A DNA stretch of 9,555 nt from Candidatus Aenigmatarchaeota archaeon (lineage in GTDB: Archaea > EX4484-52 > B79-G9): assembly GCA_023139785.1 (NCBI GenBank), contig JAGLMX010000012.1, forward strand, positions 1 to 9,555, written 5' to 3'. Of the stretch, positions 5,277 through 9,555 are shown in pieces. A program made the position numbers and the translations under genes. The notes under the pieces were generated by a model that was not told where the DNA came from, ran no database searches, and saw only the letters and a list, made by a program, of their open reading frames with translations. The stretch's first letter is position 1; each line of letters starts with the position of its first letter.

Positions 5277-5744
5277 TTATCTCTTGCTCAACTGCCTCTT
5301 TCTTCGGGCACCTTTGCTTGAGCGCGAACATTTGTGTGGTTCTGTTCTTCTTGGATCATACACCAGAAGCGACCTGTCATATGTGATAAACTTTTGGCGA
5401 AGCTCTTTTTTGTTCTTCACCCATTCAACAAGCCCGCGCGCAATCGCCTGCCTTGCAGCTTCTGTTTGGGAGTTTATACCCCCTCCGATAACATTTACCG
5501 TAATATCAATTGTTCCGGTTATTTCGTTTCCGGCAATCATAAATGGTTCTGAGATTTTCATGCGCAAGAGTTCCGGCATTATTGTGCTGAGGGCTTTTTT
5601 GTTTATTCGAACCACGCCTTTTCCTTCGCGAAGGTGCGCGCGCGCAACTGCTTTCTTTCTCTTCCCGACAGTACTTAATGTCTTAACCTTCTTTGCATCA
5701 GGTTTCTTTTCAACTACTTTAGCATCTTCTTTTTTATCAGGCAT
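5277..5744 (-). CDS. rps9: 30S ribosomal protein S9 (uS9)
   Basis: The small-subunit head protein whose C-terminal tail reaches the P-site tRNA. The 155-residue reading from ATG 5744 starts one base after the L13 stop; an in-frame TTG at 5762 would overlap L13 by 17 nt and is less likely. Residues about 1-25 are a lysine- and glutamate-rich extension (MPDKKEDAKVVEKKPDAKKV) not needed for the fold. The core begins TVGKRKKAVARAHLREGKGVVRIN, continues with VIGGGINSQTEAARQAIARGL, and closes with the conserved DPRRTEPHKCSRSSKGARRKRQLSKR, including the universal terminal K-R. It lies between L13 and RpoN in the conserved archaeal cluster. Confidence 0.96.
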   Translation of the reverse strand: MPDKKEDAKVVEKKPDAKKVKTLSTVGKRKKAVARAHLREGKGVVRINKKALSTIMPELLRMKISEPFMIAGNEITGTIDITVNVIGGGINSQTEAARQAIARGLVEWVKNKKELRQKFITYDRSLLVYDPRRTEPHKCSRSSKGARRKRQLSKR

Positions 5745-5745
5745 T

Positions 5746-6159
5746 TTACCACTTAGCTCCAAGCCATTTACTTATTTCTTCAACATAAATATATTTCGGG
5801 TCTTTCAGGCTGCTTGCCTTTATGTCTTTTAGTTCCGTAACATCTCCTTTAATATCTGCCGGCTTTCCGATGAAAGCTTTAACTCTTTTATATGCATCAA
5901 GCCCGCTTGTCTTTCTTATTGGGAGCATTCCGCGCACAACACGCCTTACGAGGCGGTCAGGCATTCGTGGATAAAACGGGCCCTTTATTTGATCCCCGAC
6001 ATCGCGCTTGAACTTGAATCGTGCAAGCACAACCTTGCGCGAGCCTGTAACAATTGCCTTTTCAGCGTTTATAATCATAACCTCTTCTCCCAAAAGAGCT
6101 TTTTTTGCAGCAACTACTGCCATTCTTCCAAGAATTGTGTCTGTTGCATCTATAATCAT
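5746..6159 (-). CDS. rpl13: 50S ribosomal protein L13 (uL13)
   Basis: A large-subunit protein and early assembly component. The 137-residue reading from ATG 6159 starts MIIDATDTILGRMAVVAAKKALLGEEV, the standard archaeal L13 N-terminus. It continues with GPFYPRMPDRLVRRVVRGMLPIRKTSGLDAYKRVKAF, the rRNA-binding signature. An in-frame GTG at 6168 would overlap the L18e stop and adds only M-I-L; GTGAT there more likely acts as the ribosome binding site for the ATG. The gap is five bases after L18e and one base before S9, pointing to one polycistronic mRNA with coupled translation. Confidence 0.96.
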   Translation of the reverse strand: MIIDATDTILGRMAVVAAKKALLGEEVMIINAEKAIVTGSRKVVLARFKFKRDVGDQIKGPFYPRMPDRLVRRVVRGMLPIRKTSGLDAYKRVKAFIGKPADIKGDVTELKDIKASSLKDPKYIYVEEISKWLGAKW

Positions 6160-6164
6160 TAAAA

Positions 6165-6527
6165 TCACGCCATTATTTTTACTTTGCTTCCTTTAGGGTA
6201 TTTTTTTGCAGCATCAAGTATGCCCAGGTATTTTCCTCCGGCACCTTCAATTTTCTTTTTTGCATCGTCAGATACATATAATGATGAAACAGTTACCTTT
6301 TTTGAGATAATGCCTTGTCCAAGGAGTTTTCCGGGAATAACAACAACATCGCCGTCCTTGCAGTATTTTTCAATCTTTTCAGTATTTACAACAGGGCGTA
6401 GTCGTGTGGACTTTCCAAGGCGCAAAGCTACATCTTTCCAGATTTCGGCACTTTCCTTTTTTGCATGCTTTCTAAGTGCACTCATTATTTTCAATGTTGT
6501 AGGGTTTGTTGGTCCTGTTGGTTTCAT
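6165..6527 (-). CDS. rpl18e: 50S ribosomal protein L18e (eL18)
   Basis: An archaeal/eukaryotic-specific large-subunit protein of the L15/L18e fold. The 120 residues match family length. Recognisable parts are KPTGPTNPTTLKIMSALRKHAKKESAEIWKDVALRL at the N-terminus, RPVVNTEKIEKYCKDGDVVVIPGKLLGQG in the centre and the conserved LDAAKKYPKGSKVKIMA C-terminus. ATG at 6527 follows GACGTGAAATATT, a weak ribosome binding site compared with its neighbours. It starts the L18e-L13-S9-RpoN group, 140 bp after the tRNA-Leu 3' end; I see no convincing TATA box in that gap, so it may be read through from tRNA-Leu or from rpoD. Confidence 0.96.
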   Translation of the reverse strand: MKPTGPTNPTTLKIMSALRKHAKKESAEIWKDVALRLGKSTRLRPVVNTEKIEKYCKDGDVVVIPGKLLGQGIISKKVTVSSLYVSDDAKKKIEGAGGKYLGILDAAKKYPKGSKVKIMA

Positions 6528-6566
6528 AATATTTCACGTCTTTTGATATTCTTGTACAAGGATTAT

Positions 6567-6667
6567 TCTGAAAATCCACATTGTTTTTGGTTAGGCTTTT
6601 CAGGCTTTACAACTGTTCCGTTCAAAAACAAGGCGAGCACGCCGTTTTTGACTTCACATGCCGTAAA
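6567..6667 (+). repeat. Two-hairpin repeat element, copy C, abutting the 3' end of tRNA-Leu
   Basis: On the plus strand, hairpin I is CTGAAAA (6568-6574) with TTTTCAG (6597-6603). Hairpin II is TCAAAAAC (6622-6629) with GTTTTTGA (6644-6651), plus inner GGCG/CGCC around a loop containing GCGAGC. It is oriented opposite to tRNA-Leu and ends exactly at the base after the discriminator. Relative to copy A, stem pairs change together: U-A to A-U, U-A to C-G and C-G to U-A in hairpin II, and C-G to U-A in hairpin I. Confidence 0.7.
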
Positions 6668-6779
6668 TGCAGGGGATGGGAATTTCATCACACGAATTTA
6701 TGCATGATTTTGAACCCATGAAGGACCTGCGTCCACAGGATCTTAAGTCCTGCCCCGTTGCCAGCTTGGGTACCCCTGC
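6668..6779 (-). tRNA. tRNA-Leu (anticodon UAA) with 27-nt T-loop intron
   Basis: A type II tRNA. The acceptor stem GCAGGGG/CCCCTGC is perfect, with TA at 8-9. The D stem is CCC/GGG with GG in the loop. The anticodon stem is CAGGA/TCCTG around CTTAAGA (anticodon TAA, leucine). The long variable arm is GGAC-GCAG-GTCC, the T stem ATGGG/CCCAT, the discriminator A, and no CCA is encoded. Exon 1 is 6709-6779 and exon 2 is 6668-6681; joined they give 85 nt with T loop TTCAAAT. The location between RpoD and L18e is where several archaea (such as haloarchaea) keep a tRNA-Leu next to L18e. No TATA box precedes it at the right distance, so it probably matures from the S13-S4-S11-RpoD transcript. Confidence 0.95.
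6682..6708 (-). other. tRNA-Leu intron at position 59/60 (bulge-helix-bulge)
   Basis: This 27-nt insert sits in the T loop. Exon TTCA pairs with intron TGAA (4 bp); the bulges are AAA and ATT. Cutting after the second base of each restores a seven-base T loop. The outer helix is the T stem ATGGG/CCCAT; the intron helix is TCATGC with GTGTGA (two G-U pairs) and an 8-base loop. It has the same site and the same central helix as the tRNA-Glu intron. Confidence 0.9.
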
Positions 6780-6786
6780 GTAAAAG

Positions 6787-6825
6787 CCCGAAAAGTTGAA
6801 CCAATGCACATAGGGAATTTTCGGG
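6787..6825 (-). repeat. Hairpin I of the repeat element, copy B, upstream of tRNA-Leu
   Basis: The perfect 8-bp inverted repeat is CCCGAAAA (6787-6794) with TTTTCGGG (6818-6825). Read on the minus strand it is CCCGAAAA, 22 bases, then CTTTTCGGGCTTTT, the same 44-base spacing as copy A. The tRNA-Leu acceptor begins a few bases later, so hairpin II is absent. It lies between the rpoD stop and the tRNA and could be a processing or termination hairpin. Confidence 0.65.
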
Positions 6826-6836
6826 ATTTTGGCGAA

Positions 6837-7595
6837 TTACTTTAATTCAGCTTCAAACTCTTTTAATTCTTTCTCGAAAACAGATAATGCTTCGAGAACT
6901 ATTGTCTTGGGATCCAAACCGGATACGGATTCAATTGTAACTATTAGTTTTGACTTGTCGCCGTCAAGTTTCGACGCATCCTCGCTGCAAGCGCCCACAG
7001 TTGCTCTGAATTTTTCAACATCAAGTGGGTTTGTTATCTTACCGGCAGTCGATGATATCGATTTAAGTTCTTTCTGGCACTTTTCGCAGTATTTAGATAT
7101 GTCTGTTTCAGGAGCATACTTGTATCCGACAAGTGCCGGTTGCCAGCGCGCGTGCTCACTCGCAGTGCCCAGTCTTGCTGTAAGTTCAAAATCCACTTCC
7201 TGACGGTCAATTATTTTTGCAATAAGTTCTTTTGGATTTTTTGCCGAAACATCTTCATCTGTGAATTTTATATCAGACCCACAAACTGATGTGGTGCCTT
7301 TTTTCTTTAAAACACCTTTTACTTCGCAGTTTGCACACCCTTTTCCCTTACAGCTACAATTTTCCCGAAGTTTGTATTTGCCTGCGGGAAACTTAATAGG
7401 TACGAGCCCAACTCTGTGGGCAAGCATTTCATCATAAAGTGCTGTTGAGTTTGCAGAGATGTCTATTTTCTCTGCTGCCATGACAGGAACCTTGTTTACG
7501 ATACATCTTCTAATTGTATTTACAAATGCAGGGCTGGAACCCGTAACTTCAAATACAATTTTGTCATCGCTTTTTTCAAGAAGATTAACATTCAT
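6837..7595 (-). CDS. rpoD: DNA-directed RNA polymerase subunit D (Rpo3/RpoD)
   Basis: The alpha-I-like assembly subunit of archaeal RNA polymerase that dimerises with RpoL and contacts RpoN. The 252 residues start MNVNLLEKSDDKIVFEVTGSSPAFVNTIRRCIVNKVPVMA, the standard alpha N-terminal motif. LYDEMLAHRVGLVPI and RLGTASEHARWQPALVGYKY are further family motifs. C80, C82, C87 and C90 (CSCKGKGCANC) form a CxCx4CxxC site. The following ferredoxin-like domain (about 165-210) keeps only C170, C173 and C203, without a full CxxCxxCxxxC ladder, so a classical [4Fe-4S] cluster looks unlikely. The C-terminal dimerisation helix (LEALSVFEKELKEFEAEL) is present. ATG 7595 lies two bases after the S11 stop and is preceded by GGAGG, the strongest Shine-Dalgarno in the window. 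Confidence 0.96.
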   Translation of the reverse strand: MNVNLLEKSDDKIVFEVTGSSPAFVNTIRRCIVNKVPVMAAEKIDISANSTALYDEMLAHRVGLVPIKFPAGKYKLRENCSCKGKGCANCEVKGVLKKKGTTSVCGSDIKFTDEDVSAKNPKELIAKIIDRQEVDFELTARLGTASEHARWQPALVGYKYAPETDISKYCEKCQKELKSISSTAGKITNPLDVEKFRATVGACSEDASKLDGDKSKLIVTIESVSGLDPKTIVLEALSVFEKELKEFEAELK

Positions 7596-7597
7596 GA

Positions 7598-8035
7598 CTA
7601 AAGCCTCCTTCCGCGCCTTCCGCCTTTTTTCCTTGTTGTGTCATGCGGGAGTGGGGTGGTTTCCTCAATTTTTCCTACTCGAAGCCCTGCCTGTATGAGA
7701 GCACGCATTGCTGGTTGAGCTCCTTTTCCGGGTGTTTTAAGCTTGTGTCCGCCGGATGCCCTGACCCGAACGTGAACACCTGTTATTCCGCGCTCTTTTG
7801 CTTCGTCTGCAGCGCGTCTTGCTGCCTGCATTGCAGGATAAGGCGTTCCCTGTAGCCTGCCTTTATCTGTTATCATGCCTGCGCTACATAGTGAAATTGT
7901 TTCCGCGCCGGTTATGTCTGTAATATGAACAATTGTATTGTTTTGTGTGCTGTAAATATTTGCAAGACCCCATCGGTTGACTCTTTCCTGCCGTCTGGGC
8001 TGCTGTTGTGTCTCTTCTTTTTTCTCTTCTGCCAT
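7598..8035 (-). CDS. rps11: 30S ribosomal protein S11 (uS11)
   Basis: A small-subunit platform protein contacting the 3' end of 16S rRNA. The 145 residues begin with a polar extension of about 20 residues (MAEEKKEETQQQPRRQERVN). The core follows: WGLANIYSTQNNTIVHITDITGAETIS, the rRNA-binding GVHVRVRASGGHKLKTPGKGAQPAMRAL, and the conserved C-terminus IEETTPLPHDTTRKKGGRRGRRL. ATG 8035 is four bases after the S4 stop, with AAGTGAT as ribosome binding site, so it is translationally coupled. Confidence 0.97.
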   Translation of the reverse strand: MAEEKKEETQQQPRRQERVNRWGLANIYSTQNNTIVHITDITGAETISLCSAGMITDKGRLQGTPYPAMQAARRAADEAKERGITGVHVRVRASGGHKLKTPGKGAQPAMRALIQAGLRVGKIEETTPLPHDTTRKKGGRRGRRL

Positions 8036-8039
8036 GAAA

Positions 8040-8759
8040 TCACTTTACACTGGTTGGAGCTCCGACAACTTCTTTTTCAACAGGAGCCTTTTCTACAGGT
8101 TTTTCAGAAGCTTTAGCTTCTTTTTTTTCAACATTTTCTTTTGGCTGTTTCTCAACAGCAACTGCGTCTTTCTTTTCTTCTTTGGATGGTTCTGCCTTTG
8201 CCACCACATTTGATTCTTTGGCTTTTTCTACAGGCATTTCACTTGATTTGGGTTCTTTTGTTTTGTCAGCATATTTGAAGTTGGATGTAAGAGCCGAGTT
8301 TATTGCAAACTCAATAGAATTCTCATCATCACGTGAAACCAAGTGGCTTGGAGATGTAACCTTTCTGCCTGCAACCGTTATGTGTCCGTGCGTTATGAAC
8401 TGTCTTGCCTGTTTAAGCGAATTGGCAAGTTTATTTTTTCTGACAATGGTCTGAAGGCGCCTTTCAAGAAGTTCGCCCATTTTCAGTGCAAGAACTCTTT
8501 CAAGTGTCGCATCTTTTTCAGTCAAACCCATATCATACATTTTCTTGAGAATAATGGATTCCTTTTCCGGGTTGCCTTCTGCAAAGAGCGTCCTTGCGCG
8601 CCTTCTAATTTGCCTTGTAGCGGTTTCTGCACGATGCAGCTCCTGCTTTCTTCGAAGACCGTATGTCTTAAGCACAGTCTGGTCTTCTTCAAGACGCTCT
8701 TTGTCCCACGGTCTTCGTGGAGAATCATAATGTTTTTTCATTTTTGCAGGAGATCCCAT
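8040..8759 (-). CDS. rps4: 30S ribosomal protein S4 (uS4) with long charged C-terminal tail
   Basis: A primary 16S rRNA-binding protein. Residues 1-95 show the archaeal S4 N-terminus (KKHYDSPRRPWDKERLEED, LRRKQELHRAETATRQIRRRARTLFA). Residues about 98-160 form the S4 RNA-binding domain (LERRLQTIVRKNKLANSLKQARQFITHGHITVAGRKVTSPSHLV). The archaeal protein usually ends soon after; here about 75 residues (165-239) of low-complexity sequence rich in K, E, A, V and P follow, with repeats of PVEKA/PVEKE. The tail is probably disordered. The reading frame is continuous, and a TGA stop at 8040 is followed by the S11 start, so the tail is not a sequencing artefact. ATG 8759 follows AAGGTGT, 16 bp after the S13 stop. 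Confidence 0.96.
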   Translation of the reverse strand: MGSPAKMKKHYDSPRRPWDKERLEEDQTVLKTYGLRRKQELHRAETATRQIRRRARTLFAEGNPEKESIILKKMYDMGLTEKDATLERVLALKMGELLERRLQTIVRKNKLANSLKQARQFITHGHITVAGRKVTSPSHLVSRDDENSIEFAINSALTSNFKYADKTKEPKSSEMPVEKAKESNVVAKAEPSKEEKKDAVAVEKQPKENVEKKEAKASEKPVEKAPVEKEVVGAPTSVK

Positions 8760-8775
8760 TAGTACACCTTAATCA

Positions 8776-9255
8776 TTACTTTGCTTTTGCTTTGGATTTA
8801 TCTTCTTTCTTTTTGCTCACGCCAAGGCTTGCACCGCCTCTAAATGATGAGCGCGTTCTCTGACCGCGTGTCGGCAGCCCTCTTTCGTGGCGTATGCCTC
8901 TGTATGCCCTGATTTTTTTCAGGCGGTTAATATCATCACGAAGCGTGATTTGAAGTTCAGCACCAGTCAGATGCTTATCGTCTCCGGAAACATAATCTTT
9001 TTGCCTGTTGATTGCCCATGAGGGTATTCCTGCAGCAACAGGATCCTCAATTACTTTTTCAATCTCTTTTATTTTGTCGTCGCTAAGGTCTTTGAGCTTG
9101 GTCGCTTCCTTAAGAGCTATGACGTGAAGTATGCATTTTGAAAGAGGATATCCAACACCCCTTACTTTCGAAAGTGCCATGACTATGCTTTTATCCGCAT
9201 CAAGGTCTGTGCCTGCGATACGCATTATGTTCTCGATATTTTTTGATATTGCCAT
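8776..9255 (-). CDS. rps13: 30S ribosomal protein S13 (uS13)
   Basis: A small-subunit head protein that contacts the P-site tRNA and the large subunit. From ATG 9255 (after AAGTGAAATC) it has 159 residues: IMRIAGTDLDADKSIVMALSKVRGVGYPLSKCI is the helix-hairpin-helix-type N-terminus, HLTGAELQITLRDDINRLKKIRAYRGIRHERGLPTRGQRTRSSFRGG the conserved rRNA-binding part, and a lysine-rich tail (KKKEDKSKAKAK) ends the protein. The frame stays open upstream to the window edge, but those 100 residues are not S13-like and overlap the promoter and the divergent gene. It is the first gene of the S13-S4-S11-RpoD group. Confidence 0.97.
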   Translation of the reverse strand: MAISKNIENIMRIAGTDLDADKSIVMALSKVRGVGYPLSKCILHVIALKEATKLKDLSDDKIKEIEKVIEDPVAAGIPSWAINRQKDYVSGDDKHLTGAELQITLRDDINRLKKIRAYRGIRHERGLPTRGQRTRSSFRGGASLGVSKKKEDKSKAKAK

Positions 9256-9412
9256 GATTTCACTTGTTTTATTGCGCTTTACAGAAAAACCACAAAGGAC
9301 TGATTTATGCCACGACACCGATAGATGCCACGGCGACCTTTGCAGTGCAAAAGCGAATGGGCTATATTGCAGGGTTAAGTTTATAAATGTAGTGAGTGCC
9401 GCATAAAGTATA
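9256..9412. promoter_or_regulatory. Divergent promoter region with S13 leader and direct repeat
   Basis: A symmetric TTTATAAA (9380-9387) can serve both directions. For the plus gene it predicts a start near 9410, almost leaderless before ATG 9413. For S13 it predicts a start near 9358 and a leader of about 100 nt. Within that leader, ATGCCACG occurs twice with an 18-base period (9307-9314 and 9325-9332, similar flanks), and TTTGCA-C-TGCAAA forms a small palindrome near 9338-9350. Confidence 0.5.
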
Positions 9413-9555
9413 ATGGCATCTTTTTTCAGGTTTCGTGTGTTTGGCAGAGTGCAGGGTGTTGGCTTCAGGCCGCGCATATATGTTGAGGCAAAGAAGCGCG
9501 CACTGTCCGGTTTTGTGAGAAATGCAGGCTCACACGCAGAGATAGTTGCGAACAA
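9413..9555 (+). CDS. Acylphosphatase-domain protein, probably HypF N-terminus (runs off window)
   Basis: Only the first 47 residues are visible. They read FRFRVFGRVQGVGFRPRIYVEAKK followed by LSGFVRNAGSHAEIVAN. GRVQGVGFR is the acylphosphatase phosphate-binding loop, with the catalytic arginine in FRP, and the asparagine of FVRNAGS matches the second active-site position. The 'GFRP' form followed by a Y/A-rich helix and G-x-V-x-N is typical of the N-terminal domain of HypF carbamoyltransferase, which makes the cyanide ligands of NiFe hydrogenases; a free acylphosphatase more often has GFRYF or GFRAF. The truncation prevents a firm choice. ATG 9413 fits a nearly leaderless start from the TATA-like element at 9380-9387. 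It diverges from the S13 operon. Confidence 0.75.
   Translation, partial: MASFFRFRVFGRVQGVGFRPRIYVEAKKRALSGFVRNAGSHAEIVAN

Noticed and set aside
5284..5832. 182-residue open frame antisense to S9 and L13
   Set aside because: It is opposite well-supported ribosomal protein genes, has phenylalanine-rich composition typical of antisense to lysine-rich coding sequence, and shows no recognisable domain.
6551..6560. Perfect palindrome CTTGTACAAG upstream of L18e
   Set aside because: Ten bases is short enough to occur by chance and no second site is seen.
9256..9555. Open frame extending S13 by 100 residues upstream to the window edge
   Set aside because: The extra sequence is not S13-like, crosses the promoter and is antisense to the acylphosphatase-domain gene; ATG 9255 has a proper ribosome binding site.
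1..9555. CRISPR array, insertion sequence or prophage genes
   Set aside because: There are no regularly spaced direct repeats, transposase, integrase or phage structural genes; apart from the small repeats this is core archaeal gene content.

Overview
The window is archaeal chromosome. The evidence is the ribosomal protein and RNA polymerase set (S13, S4, S11, Rpo3/RpoD, L18e, L13, S9, Rpo10/RpoN), a proteasome beta subunit, the KH/beta-CASP nuclease aCPSF1, archaeal-type SepF, UPF0147, a histone-fold protein, TATA-type promoters and two tRNA genes without encoded CCA that carry bulge-helix-bulge (BHB) introns. The exact lineage cannot be fixed from sequence alone. T-loop tRNA introns, low-complexity lysine/glutamate tails on ribosomal proteins and a degenerate iron-sulfur domain in RpoD would fit a DPANN-type (for example Micrarchaeota-like) or other deep-branching archaeon; this is inference.

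Layout. Positions 1-700: an NF-YB-like histone-fold gene (minus strand, cut by the window edge) diverges from a small winged-helix gene (plus). Positions 726-4119, all minus: sepF, a UPF0147 gene, aCPSF1 and psmB, each with its own TATA-like element, so probably separate short transcripts. Positions 4169-4521: a symmetric divergent promoter serves psmB and a 96-residue membrane protein of unknown function (plus). Positions 4526-4634: tRNA-Glu(UUC). Positions 4635-4924: a gene-free stretch with several strong stem-loops. Positions 4925-6527, minus: L18e-L13-S9-RpoN in tight succession. Positions 6668-6779: tRNA-Leu(UAA). Positions 6837-9255, minus: S13-S4-S11-RpoD. Positions 9413-9555, plus: start of an acylphosphatase-domain (probably HypF) gene.

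The S13-S4-S11-RpoD-(tRNA-Leu)-L18e-L13-S9-RpoN order is the conserved archaeal 'alpha-like' arrangement coupling small-subunit proteins, RNA polymerase assembly subunits and tRNA. Most genes start a few bases after a GGTGA-type ribosome binding site, and two plus-strand genes look leaderless or nearly so.

The most unusual content is non-coding. Both tRNAs carry an intron at the same non-canonical site in the T loop (59/60), each predicted to be cut from a perfect 4-bp helix with 3-nt bulges, and the two introns resemble each other. A two-hairpin sequence element, with compensatory base changes between copies, abuts both tRNAs; a third, half copy lies on the other side of tRNA-Leu.
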